NCBI GenBank assembly: GCA_029309925.1
Contig: JARKND010000004.1
Coordinates: 620,001 to 684,000 of the forward strand
Reading direction: 5' to 3'
DNA: 64,000 nucleotides
Source: Fulvivirgaceae bacterium JP3-4
GTDB taxonomy: Bacteria > Bacteroidota > Bacteroidia > Cytophagales > Cyclobacteriaceae
The position numbers and the translations under genes are program-made. Below the pieces are notes generated by a model, which saw only the letters and a list, made by a program, of their open reading frames with translations, was not told where the DNA came from and did no database searches. Numbering within the stretch: the first letter of the stretch is position 1; every line of letters starts with the position of its first letter. Of this stretch, positions 10,575-18,606 are shown one piece after another.

Positions 10575-11831
10575 ATGCAGCCGAAAATACTTTTAGTTGA
10601 CGACCGCGAGGATAACCTGTTATCAATCGAGACGATCTTCGAACCCGATGGATACCACTTTGTAAAGGCTTCATCAGGACGCCAGGCACTGAAAATCCTT
10701 CTAACCGAGTATGACTTTGCACTCATTCTCATGGACGTCAAGATGCCTAACCTGAACGGCTTTGAAACCGCTTCTCTTATCTATGAGCGCGAAAAGCTCA
10801 AGCATATCCCGATTATTTTTATTACCGCCAATAATTTCGGTGATGAAAACATTTATAAGGGGTATCAGTCCGGTGCGGTGGACTACATCTACAAGCCCAT
10901 CAACCCTGATGTGCTGCGGGCAAAGGTTTCGGTGCTCATTGACCTCTACCGAAAGAACCGGCAGCTGCTGGCGCAGGAACAGCGCCTAGTTGCCATCAAC
11001 AAAAGCCTTGAAATGGAGATCAAGGAGCGTAAGGCCAGCGAGGAGAAAGTAAAACAGCTCAACCGGCAGTTGCTTGAAAACATTGCAAGTCTTGAATCTG
11101 CCAATAAAGATCTCGATCGATTTGCGTTCATGGCCTCCCACGATCTGCAAGAGCCACTCAGAAAGATTCGCATGTTCAGTGATCGATTATACCTGAAGTA
11201 TCAGGACTCCATTGACGAAGACGGGAAAAGTAACATCTACCGGATTCAACGCGCTGCAGAGCGTATGCAGACCCTGATTACCGATATCCTGACGTTCTCC
11301 AAGATCTCCGTTGATAAACCTGCGTTCGTTGACAGCGACCTGAATCAGATCATCAGCGAGATTCTGGTCGAAATGGATGAAGAGTTGAAATCCAAAAAGG
11401 CAAAGATCATAGTCGATAAATTGCCCCGATTATATGTAAATCCAAGCCTTATCAAGCCGCTGTTCCACAACCTTATCGGTAACGCACTGAAGTACTCAAA
11501 GAAAGATCTGGACCCGATAGTCAAAATCACATCTGACGTAACAGTGCCGATCAATGGGAAATCAAAAGATAACACGCGGTACTGTCGGATTTTTGTTGAA
11601 GACAATGGAATCGGCTTCGATCAGAAATACGCGGAAGAAATCTTCGGGATGTTTAAGCGCCTTCATCACAATACTGAGTTTGAAGGGACCGGGATCGGAC
11701 TGGCATTGTGCAAGAAGATTGTTGAACAGCATCGCGGATATATCTCCGCACGAAGCAAAGTTAATGAAGGGTCGACCTTCATTGTGTCCATACCAACGAC
11801 TTTAAAGGAAGAAGTCGCTACGGTAGGCTAA
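10575..11831 (+). CDS. REC-histidine kinase hybrid
   Basis: The 418-residue soluble protein has an N-terminal receiver (acidic pocket D9/D10, phospho-Asp D54 in LILMDVKMP, Lys in DYIYKPI), a coiled-coil linker at about 125-175, HisKA with H189 in MASHDLQEPLRK, and HATPase with VEDNGIGF and GTGIGLALCK. It lies 91 nt after the giant kinase on the same strand, with the heptamer hairpin between. A receiver in front of a kinase lets upstream phosphorylation set kinase activity, as in multistep relays; the neighbouring three-receiver kinase is the obvious phosphodonor (inference). It has no DNA-binding output, so the signal probably leaves through another regulator such as the convergent lone receiver. 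Confidence 0.92.
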   Translation: MQPKILLVDDREDNLLSIETIFEPDGYHFVKASSGRQALKILLTEYDFALILMDVKMPNLNGFETASLIYEREKLKHIPIIFITANNFGDENIYKGYQSGAVDYIYKPINPDVLRAKVSVLIDLYRKNRQLLAQEQRLVAINKSLEMEIKERKASEEKVKQLNRQLLENIASLESANKDLDRFAFMASHDLQEPLRKIRMFSDRLYLKYQDSIDEDGKSNIYRIQRAAERMQTLITDILTFSKISVDKPAFVDSDLNQIISEILVEMDEELKSKKAKIIVDKLPRLYVNPSLIKPLFHNLIGNALKYSKKDLDPIVKITSDVTVPINGKSKDNTRYCRIFVEDNGIGFDQKYAEEIFGMFKRLHHNTEFEGTGIGLALCKKIVEQHRGYISARSKVNEGSTFIVSIPTTLKEEVATVG

Positions 11832-11832
11832 G

Positions 11833-12234
11833 CTACCTCCACTGCTTTTGTAGAATCGAATCGAGTGCGCTGCATAAGTCGTTGAACCGCGATGGCTTCA
11901 GCAGATGATGCGCAGCACCGAGCTGGCGAACCTCTTCTATGTCACGAGGTGCAAAAGAAGTGGAGTACATGATCACCGGGATATCCTTCAATGCCGGTAC
12001 TTTTTTGATCTCTTTCAAAACCTGCTTCCCATTCAGCTTCGGCATGTTCAGATCGAGAAAGATAAGGTCGGGCAGTTTGTCTGAGCGCTGCAGCGAGTGC
12101 AAAGCGTCTTCTCCGCTTGAACTGCTGGAACATTGAATATCCTTACTGACTTCCTTGACCGCCTCAATGAAAATCTCCTGATCTTCAATGTCATCGTCAA
12201 TGATAAATAAATAAGAATACTGGGTTAGCGGCAT
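11833..12234 (-). CDS. single-domain response regulator (CheY/Rcp1-like)
   Basis: The 133-residue protein is a bare receiver: acidic cluster IIDDDIED, phospho-Asp D61 in IFLDLNMPKLNG, Thr/Ser switch in IMYSTS and Lys in HHLLKPS. The inserted loop after alpha2 and the ending resemble the Rcp1 subfamily, which often pairs with phytochrome-like or soluble kinases. It is convergent with the REC-kinase gene, with one base between the stop codons, so the two share no promoter but form one locus. With no output domain it probably acts by protein contact or as a phosphate shuttle. Confidence 0.92.
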   Translation of the reverse strand: MPLTQYSYLFIIDDDIEDQEIFIEAVKEVSKDIQCSSSSSGEDALHSLQRSDKLPDLIFLDLNMPKLNGKQVLKEIKKVPALKDIPVIMYSTSFAPRDIEEVRQLGAAHHLLKPSRFNDLCSALDSILQKQWR

Positions 12235-12522
12235 TCGTGGGGATTACAGTCCGAAAGGTACAAACCTTAAACTACTTTTATTTTCAAATACCGGCAATTT
12301 ATTACACGCTTTACCCTCCTCCCCCTCCAGCGGTTATTGCATTAATCAAACCTGTTGCACTGCTCCAGCATTTATTTGGCAAACCTTACTCAGCTCTAGA
12401 GCGATAAAAGCGCCTTCCCGAAAAAAATTTCACCTGAGTTAATAAAAAATTATCGTACAGGAAAATTTTTGCCTCAGAAATGGACGCGAGGCATTGCTTT
12501 TTAATGCTGGTACCGGTCAAAA

Positions 12523-14175
12523 ATGTTCAAACGGAAGCGCATTATTCTTGCCTTGGCTGTTATCGCCATCACCGCGACTGTACTTGTCGTGGCACGCTCC
12601 TATGTGCTTAAAAACGTTCAGAAAAATCTGCTTGATAAGATCGAGGCGCTAAACAAAAGTGATATAAAAATCCACTACGACACCATTTACATTGACTGGA
12701 AACGAAATCTCCTCACGATCGAGAAAGTGGTAATTGAAAAAGATGCGTACGACACAGCCTGCGTCTACCCGGAGTTCATATCCTGCCAGAAAGTGTCGGT
12801 GAAGGGGCTCGGCCTACTTTCGCTGATTTTTCAAAATGAGCTTGATATTGATGAGATCCGATTGTTTAAGCCCCACTGGGTCATTCACCAGAACTCCAGA
12901 CTTTTTCTCGACTCGGCTGCGAGGAAGTCAACAGAATTTCAAGTGTACATTGATCAGATCCAAATCGACTCCATGCGAATGGAACTGACTGACAGTGTCA
13001 ACTGTAGCCTAGTGACCGCGCTCCGGTCAAGTGCCAATCTGCGAGGACTCGAAATGTCATTCTATGCAGACCGGCCCGGAGATTTTTCGTTCTCTGAGTT
13101 GAGCACTTCCAACAGCAGGATTGACCTGCCGGGAGCTTTCTATACGTTCACCGTTCGTGAAACCCGGCTCAACCTCCACGCGCATACATTTGAGGTAGAC
13201 ACATTGCGTGTTATTCCTTCTTTTGGAAAGCTTCAATTCGGGAGAAAGGCGGGAAATGATATTGATCGCATCGAAGGCGTTGTCCCTTTCCTCAAATTCA
13301 CTAATCTTAATCTGCAATACAGAGACACTGTCATTATCGATGCCAAACGCGCTGATGTACAATTCTTCTTTAAGGTTTTCCATGATAAACGGCTTCCGCA
13401 CAAGAACAACGTAGTGGACTTGCCCGTAGCACAAATTAAAAAAATTCCATTCGGCCTTTCCCTCGATGAATTGAAGATCGCGAAAAGCTTTGTGGAATAC
13501 GAAGAAGTGCCGGCTAATTCTGACGAATCGGGCCAGGTATTCTTCGATAACATTCAGGGGACACTTAGTTCCATTACAAATGATGGAAGCCGCGAAGATG
13601 GCGAGATGAAACTAAAGGCGCGTTGTGATTTTATGGGCCAGGGAAAACTTTCTGTCGAATGTAGCATGCCGTGGAACCCGAAAAAAAACTCGCGTATGAA
13701 AGGCTCGCTCACAGGGCTTTCATTCACGAAATTAAACAGCATGGTTGAGCCTGCCGCCAATCTGGAGTTTGAGTCGGGCAAACTTAACCGGCTGAACTTC
13801 TCGTTTGCCTTCAATGACAGATCATCCACCGGATCTGTGTCACTTAACTACGAAGATCTTAAAATTGTCTCCTACAGAAGCGATGAGCAGATTGAAAAGG
13901 TTGAGAAGAAGAAACGGAACCGGAAGAAAACGGAGGAGGAATTGCGGAAAGACAACCTGAAGACATTTATTATCAATGCGTTTGTTGTCCGTAAAAATCT
14001 CGATGAGAAGGTGCCGCACGAAAAGCGCATGGGGACCATAGCTTTCGAGCGAGATCGCACGCGAGGTGTTTTCAACTTCTGGTGGAAGTCGCTTTTCACC
14101 GGAGTAAAGTCTGCGTTCAATCTCGACCGTGCCGAAGCGACTGTAGAGCGACTGAAAGGCAAAAAGAAAGACTGA
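12523..14175 (+). CDS. AsmA/DUF748-like membrane-anchored protein
   Basis: The 550-residue protein has one N-terminal membrane helix (about residues 7-24) and a long periplasmic part rich in beta-strand patterns, with phrases such as KVVIEKD, VSVKGLGLLS and IDEIRLFKPHW. This style is typical of AsmA-like and DUF748 bridge proteins. Its C-terminal third has a very basic stretch (KVEKKKRNRKK) and ends FNLDRAEATVERLKGKKKD. The next gene, 49 nt downstream on the same strand, encodes a second protein of the same style, so the two are likely one unit. Family members are linked to outer-membrane assembly or lipid transport; that role here is inference. Confidence 0.7.
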   Translation: MFKRKRIILALAVIAITATVLVVARSYVLKNVQKNLLDKIEALNKSDIKIHYDTIYIDWKRNLLTIEKVVIEKDAYDTACVYPEFISCQKVSVKGLGLLSLIFQNELDIDEIRLFKPHWVIHQNSRLFLDSAARKSTEFQVYIDQIQIDSMRMELTDSVNCSLVTALRSSANLRGLEMSFYADRPGDFSFSELSTSNSRIDLPGAFYTFTVRETRLNLHAHTFEVDTLRVIPSFGKLQFGRKAGNDIDRIEGVVPFLKFTNLNLQYRDTVIIDAKRADVQFFFKVFHDKRLPHKNNVVDLPVAQIKKIPFGLSLDELKIAKSFVEYEEVPANSDESGQVFFDNIQGTLSSITNDGSREDGEMKLKARCDFMGQGKLSVECSMPWNPKKNSRMKGSLTGLSFTKLNSMVEPAANLEFESGKLNRLNFSFAFNDRSSTGSVSLNYEDLKIVSYRSDEQIEKVEKKKRNRKKTEEELRKDNLKTFIINAFVVRKNLDEKVPHEKRMGTIAFERDRTRGVFNFWWKSLFTGVKSAFNLDRAEATVERLKGKKKD

Positions 14176-14224
14176 CCGGCAAGGGCACGAGAATTTAGTT
14201 TTAGCTGCTGAAATTGATTCAGTT

Positions 14225-15427
14225 ATGCGCTGGAAGGGAAACACGAAACTAAAGATCTTTGTAGTATTCATCGTACTGTTGGTAGCTTTCCGTGTCGCGC
14301 TGCCGTATATCGTAACCCGTTATGTCAATAAAGTGCTTTCGGAGCTTGAAGGCTATCGGGGACAGATCTATGACGTGGACATTCAACTGATTCGCGGTGC
14401 CTACCAGATAGATTCGCTGAAGGTTTTCAAGATCGATGGAAATAACGAAATTCCCTTTGTCGACATTCCGCTCATGGACCTGGCTGTAGAGTGGCCCGCG
14501 ATCTTTAAGGGAAAGCTGGTGGGTGAGATCAAATTTGATAAACCGGTGCTAAACTTTATCAGCGGAAAAAAAACATCAGAGGGCGAAGGCACCTCCGAAC
14601 AAACCGGTGCTGACGTTGACTGGACAGAACCGATCAAGAAACTGATGCCCCTTCAGATCAATAAGCTTACCATTGATGAGGGCAAAGTTGTGTTCTATGA
14701 TTTCAGCACCAAGCCGAAAGTTGATCTTTCAATGGACAACGTCTACCTCATAGCCGAGAACCTCAACAATGCCAAGGAACAAGATGACTTGTTGCCCTCA
14801 AAAGTGTTCATGCGGGCAACATCGATAGGTGGCGGAAACCTTGAGCTTAACATGCGCATCAATGTGTTGAAGCAGATCCCTGACCTCGACATGGACATGA
14901 AGTTCGAGAATGTTAATCTCCCGGCCCTCAATGATTTTTTCGAAGCTTACGCTAAGATCGATGTGGAGAAAGGTGACTTTAATCTTTACTCCGAGGTAGC
15001 GGTAAAAGAAGGCAATATCAACGGTTATGTGAAGCCACTACTGAATAACCTGAAAGTTGTCGATTGGAAAGAGGATAAGGATAAGCCGGTTCAGCTCGTC
15101 TGGGAGTCAATTGCAGGTGTACTGGTGGAGGTTTTTGAAAATCAACCTAAGAACCAGTTTGCTACCCGGGTGCCCCTGAAGGGAAATGTTTCTGATATTC
15201 AGTCGCCCTTCTGGCCTGCCTTATGGAATATATTCCGCAATGCTTTTGTGGAAGCGTTTGCCAGAAGTACTGATGATACGATCAATATTTCTACGACCGC
15301 ACCAGCTGCACGGGAAAAATCCAAAAAAGAGATCCGCAAAGAAAAACGGGAGCGAAAGAAAAACGAGCGCAAGGAAAGGCGTGCTTCGCGTAAGGAAAAG
15401 CGGAAAGCTGACCCAAGTCAGCCGTAG
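14225..15427 (+). CDS. DUF748-domain membrane-anchored protein
   Basis: The 400-residue protein has an N-terminal helix (about residues 10-25) and then a DUF748-like pattern: YDVDIQLIRGAYQIDSLKV, IPLMDLAVEWPAIFKGKLVG, and INKLTIDEGKVVFYDFSTKP. It ends in an extremely basic tail (residues about 365-400, repeated K, R and E). Orthologous proteins in Bacteroidota share the architecture, but no function is proven; AsmA-like proteins act in lipid movement between membranes. It follows a protein of the same style by 49 nt and its stop is two bases from the convergent receiver gene. Confidence 0.8.
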   Translation: MRWKGNTKLKIFVVFIVLLVAFRVALPYIVTRYVNKVLSELEGYRGQIYDVDIQLIRGAYQIDSLKVFKIDGNNEIPFVDIPLMDLAVEWPAIFKGKLVGEIKFDKPVLNFISGKKTSEGEGTSEQTGADVDWTEPIKKLMPLQINKLTIDEGKVVFYDFSTKPKVDLSMDNVYLIAENLNNAKEQDDLLPSKVFMRATSIGGGNLELNMRINVLKQIPDLDMDMKFENVNLPALNDFFEAYAKIDVEKGDFNLYSEVAVKEGNINGYVKPLLNNLKVVDWKEDKDKPVQLVWESIAGVLVEVFENQPKNQFATRVPLKGNVSDIQSPFWPALWNIFRNAFVEAFARSTDDTINISTTAPAAREKSKKEIRKEKRERKKNERKERRASRKEKRKADPSQP

Positions 15428-15429
15428 AC

Positions 15430-15774
15430 CTACAAATAATTCTTCAGAACGTTAAGACTCAACGGCTTTTCCAGGATCTGTATTGAACGTTCCTGGGGAA
15501 TTTCATTTGGCGCTTTCGAACGGTACGCACTGATCAGGTTGATCTTGCAGTTGGGATAATTTTCCATCAGATAGTTCATCTTCTCCCATCCAAGACCATC
15601 AGGAAGGTTATTATCGATAAACAGCACATCCGGGGACACCTCGCTCATGAGATTTAATCCGCTGCCAAGCGTATAAGCAAGGAAAACATCGTAATTGAGG
15701 TCTGAGAGATAGGTCTTCATGAGATGGCAGAGATCCTCCTCATCATCTATGATAACTACCTTTTTTTTGCTCAT
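15430..15774 (-). CDS. single-domain response regulator
   Basis: A bare receiver of 114 residues: MSKKKVVIIDDEEDL at the N-terminus, phospho-Asp D54 in VLFIDNNLPDG, Ser switch in NLISAYRS and Lys in ILEKPLS. I chose the ATG at 15774 because the receiver fold begins there; an in-frame ATG eight codons upstream (15798) would add only a non-conserved lead. No output domain is present. It is convergent with the DUF748 gene. A cognate kinase is not adjacent; the several kinases within 20 kb are candidates. Confidence 0.85.
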   Translation of the reverse strand: MSKKKVVIIDDEEDLCHLMKTYLSDLNYDVFLAYTLGSGLNLMSEVSPDVLFIDNNLPDGLGWEKMNYLMENYPNCKINLISAYRSKAPNEIPQERSIQILEKPLSLNVLKNYL

Positions 15775-15944
15775 ATCCTCTTCTATCTTAATCGTCAAAG
15801 TCGTATAAATTGTTTCGTAATTCTGCGAATTAAAAAAAAATTCATACCTGTTCCTGTAGATTGTTTTTCTCGACCGAACGAGGATACAAGGTACAGTTTT
15901 TTAGCCGCCATAAGCACAAAATATTAACCTTAAAACATACAAGT

Positions 15945-16214
15945 ATGAACTCAACAGGCAAAGTACTCTTAGCCATCATTGGCGCTGCAGCAGCGGGTGC
16001 AATTATCGGAATGTTGGTAGCTCCAGAGAAAGGCAGCGACCTGCGCAAGAAAATTGCAGACACAACTGGCGACTGGTCTAATCAACTCAGTCAACTCCTT
16101 GCCCAGGGAAAGGAACAACTCCAGAATCTGAAGAATACAGCGACTAACCAGGCTGAGAATCTTACAGGTGAATCTGAAGATCGTTTTAACAAAGTAAGAG
16201 AAAGAGTTTCTTAA
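15945..16214 (+). CDS. YtxH-domain protein
   Basis: The 89-residue protein starts MNSTGKVLLAIIGAAAAG with one Gly/Ala-rich membrane helix, then APEKGSDLRKKIADTTGDW, the YtxH signature, then an amphipathic helical tail. I chose the ATG at 15945, since residues upstream of it in the same frame do not resemble the family. YtxH-type proteins are small general-stress proteins in Firmicutes and common in Bacteroidota; molecular function is unknown. A strong terminator follows at 16231. Confidence 0.9.
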   Translation: MNSTGKVLLAIIGAAAAGAIIGMLVAPEKGSDLRKKIADTTGDWSNQLSQLLAQGKEQLQNLKNTATNQAENLTGESEDRFNKVRERVS

Positions 16215-16230
16215 GCAGAATTTCTTTTCA

Positions 16231-16260
16231 CAGCGGGAGACCCGAGCTCCCGCTGTTTTA
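16231..16260 (+). terminator. rho-independent terminator
   Basis: Perfect 9-bp stem CAGCGGGAG (16231-16239) with CTCCCGCTG (16247-16255), a 7-nt loop and a following TTTTA. It lies 17 nt after the YtxH-protein stop codon. Confidence 0.9.
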
Positions 16261-16388
16261 TTTCCCGCACAGTATACGCTTTCGCACCCTGTAGCTTTTC
16301 CTCTACACGAGGGCTTGTTCTGCCCACACCGTTGGTAACGTCTTTTACGGCATTGTTTTTTCATTTCACTGTGAAACAACAAATAGCC

Positions 16389-16742
16389 ATGAGCAAGAAC
16401 AGAGGTGAAAAACAAACCGGCCACGGCAAGCAAAGCCAAGGTCAGGACAAACAACGTGTTACGCCAACGGCAAATCGGCCACAGCAGAATCCCGAAAATG
16501 TGAAGCAGCAACGGTCTCAGCACAGCGCACCGGAACAGCCTCAGCACGAGCCCGCAGCCAGGACAACTGGCGAAAACATAACCAACCAGGACCAGCAGCG
16601 CCAGGTGACAAATGCCGATGCCGGGAATCGTCCGATGGGGGAAGAAGAAACCGAAGGTGACAGGCGGGACGAACACTTGAAAGCATACAAAAATCCCGAG
16701 GCATCGGGCTCGGTCTCTAAACACTCACCAACGGTGAAGTGA
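16389..16742 (+). CDS. 117-residue hydrophilic, disordered Gln/Asn-rich protein
   Basis: The frame starting MSKNRGEKQTGHGKQ at 16389 encodes a low-complexity protein rich in Gln, Asn, Glu and Pro with no hydrophobic core, ending SVSKHSPTVK. I chose this ATG over one 19 codons upstream, because the upstream lead is hydrophobic and out of character. Composition resembles small hydrophilin-like stress proteins found among CsbD/YtxH-type genes in this phylum. It lies between a YtxH gene and another small gene. No family recognised and function unknown. Confidence 0.6.
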   Translation: MSKNRGEKQTGHGKQSQGQDKQRVTPTANRPQQNPENVKQQRSQHSAPEQPQHEPAARTTGENITNQDQQRQVTNADAGNRPMGEEETEGDRRDEHLKAYKNPEASGSVSKHSPTVK

Positions 16743-16776
16743 GGCAGTTATTCAATTGGATTCAGAGGGGGACGGG

Positions 16777-16989
16777 ATGAAGAAGAGAGTGATCATCATC
16801 GCAGCAATTGCATTAATCGCTTTAAGTGGTCTGAGTGATATCGCGCTGTCGCTGGCAGAGGAATCGCAATGGAATCCATATGTTCTTCGTTGGGACAAGA
16901 AACTTCACGAAGTAAGGCGCAAAAAAGTCGCGAAAGCAAAACCTATCCCCGTTTGTTCTTCAAAGTCGGATCAACGATCGGCCAATTGA
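16777..16989 (+). CDS. 70-residue small membrane or secreted protein
   Basis: Starting at 16777, MKKRVIIIAAIALIALSG is a clear N-terminal hydrophobic segment, followed by LSDIALSLAEESQWNPYVLRWD and a Lys-rich tail. The start seven codons upstream (16756) would put acidic residues before the helix and is less likely. The gene begins 34 nt after the previous stop, on the same strand, so it may be co-transcribed with it. No family recognised; the call rests on the signal-like N-terminus and context. Confidence 0.45.
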   Translation: MKKRVIIIAAIALIALSGLSDIALSLAEESQWNPYVLRWDKKLHEVRRKKVAKAKPIPVCSSKSDQRSAN

Positions 16990-17128
16990 CAACGGCAGTG
17001 CTACGCTAATTTGGTAGAGTTATTTATTTATCGGAAAAGAGTTTCTATGAATCGTCCTGGCAGACGGAAACGTTCGGCCAGTTTCTATATATAGAATACG
17101 GATCTTCAGCAACCCAGATCCTATTCGC

Positions 17129-17159
17129 CAAAAGGGTATTCGCATGAATAGCCCTTTTT
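17129..17159. terminator. bidirectional terminator
   Basis: AAAAGGGTATTC and GAATAGCCCTTTTT pair around a GCAT loop with a single bulge. Runs of T follow on both strands. It sits just past the stop of the minus-strand kinase gene (17164) and should end the rpoN-kinase transcript, as well as any plus-strand transcript from the small genes. Confidence 0.8.
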
Positions 17160-17163
17160 CATT

Positions 17164-18603
17164 TTATGCGTGATTGAAGCTGAGAACGAAGGTCGTGCCT
17201 ACACCAACTTTGGATTTAACCTCAACGGTAGCATTATGTGCCTGCAAAATATTGAGCGTGGATGCAAGGCCGAGTCCTATGCCATTTCGCTTTGACGTGA
17301 AAAAAGGCTCGAACAGTTTTGACAGATTTTCCGGTGGGATACCGCAACCTGTGTCCGTGATTTCGATGACGTTATTCTCTTCGTTGCATGATAGCGTGAT
17401 CTTCAGTTCGCCAGCTGTTCCGTCCATCGCCTCGATCGCATTAATGATTATGTTCAGCAACGCAATCTTCAATTTGCTTTGATCGCCCCTGATATAACAA
17501 GGTGCGTCAGGATAATTCAGTCTGAGTTTGATCTGCTTCAGCGTGAGGCGGTCAACCGCAGCGGATAGCGCATCATCGATGACTGTCTGCGCAACGATTC
17601 TTTCCAGAACCATCTCCGTTGGCTTCGATGAGGTAAGCAGTTCGGTAATCAGGTCATTAATGCGTTTTCCATTCCGGTCGATAATATCGAGGTAAATGCG
17701 GTCCTCATCTTTGGTAAGCCCAACCAGCTGTTCCAGCGACATGTGAATGTTACTTAGAGGATTTCGCACTTCATGCGCCAGCGTTCTTACAAGACGCCCC
17801 GTAGCGGCAAGCTTTTCCGCGAGCAATGTAGCACGTTCGTTTTTCTTCTGATTCGTAATGTCGTGAAGAATGCCTTGCACATAAGAAAAGCTATTGCTGT
17901 CTTTTTCCAGCGAAAGGTTGAGGATACAGTAGCGCTTTTTTCCTTTCAGGTTGATCAGTTCAACTTCGAGGTCGGTCACGTCACCTTTTGCTTCCAGACT
18001 TTCACGGATCAGCTCGCGGATCGAATCATTGTCAATGAACTGATAAAGGTTAGACTTCAGCAGTTGGGGCTTCTCACATCCAACAAGTCGCGTCATCGCG
18101 GTGTTAATGTCGCGGAACAGCAGGGATTTGTCAGTTGTAAAAACGGCCTCCTTTGACTTTTCGAAAATTGTACGGTATTTTTTTTCGTTAGAACGAAGCG
18201 CTTTCGTAGACGCTGCCCGTTCAAGCGAATAACGGATGCAACGCTCGAGTTTTTCAGACGTGAGCTCTGACTTCACAAGGTAATCTACCGCTCCCATCTG
18301 CATCGCCTGCTTATCGATGTTGGTGTTACCTTTACCGGTCAATAGAATAATCGGCTCTTCGCAATTGAGCTCCATTGCTTCCTTCAGCAGGTCAATTCCT
18401 GTCTTTGCACCCAGGCGATAGTCTACAAAATAAAGTTCAAATCGCTTTGCGGCTATGTGCTCAAGCGCGGTCTTATAATTATAGCACCATTCAATAATGA
18501 GGTCCCTATCCTGAATCGCTTCAAGATATTCCTTCGTCAAAATAAAATCGTCCTCATCGTCATCAATAATCAGGATGCGAACGGGCTTCGTGTGGTCATA
18601 CAT
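17164..18603 (-). CDS. REC-PAS-histidine kinase (soluble)
   Basis: The 479-residue protein has a receiver (phospho-Asp D61 in YFVDYRLGAKTG, Lys in VDYLVKS), a PAS domain at about 142-255 (KYRTIFEKSKEAVFTTD), HisKA with H277 in LAHEVRNPLSNI, and HATPase with ITDTGCGIP and KRNGIGLGLA. The HEVRNPL box is of the NtrB/AtoS type that partners sigma-54 activators. No membrane segment is visible. It starts three bases after the stop of the upstream kinase and is the last gene of a minus-strand run beginning with rpoN, so it probably phosphorylates the NtrC-type regulator, under control of a receiver input. Confidence 0.92.
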   Translation of the reverse strand: MYDHTKPVRILIIDDDEDDFILTKEYLEAIQDRDLIIEWCYNYKTALEHIAAKRFELYFVDYRLGAKTGIDLLKEAMELNCEEPIILLTGKGNTNIDKQAMQMGAVDYLVKSELTSEKLERCIRYSLERAASTKALRSNEKKYRTIFEKSKEAVFTTDKSLLFRDINTAMTRLVGCEKPQLLKSNLYQFIDNDSIRELIRESLEAKGDVTDLEVELINLKGKKRYCILNLSLEKDSNSFSYVQGILHDITNQKKNERATLLAEKLAATGRLVRTLAHEVRNPLSNIHMSLEQLVGLTKDEDRIYLDIIDRNGKRINDLITELLTSSKPTEMVLERIVAQTVIDDALSAAVDRLTLKQIKLRLNYPDAPCYIRGDQSKLKIALLNIIINAIEAMDGTAGELKITLSCNEENNVIEITDTGCGIPPENLSKLFEPFFTSKRNGIGLGLASTLNILQAHNATVEVKSKVGVGTTFVLSFNHA

Positions 18604-18606
18604 TGT

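Noticed and set aside
15969-16724. Long minus-strand frame over the YtxH and Gln-rich genes
   Set aside because: It is Cys-rich and antisense to the YtxH gene with its terminator; it is a composition shadow.
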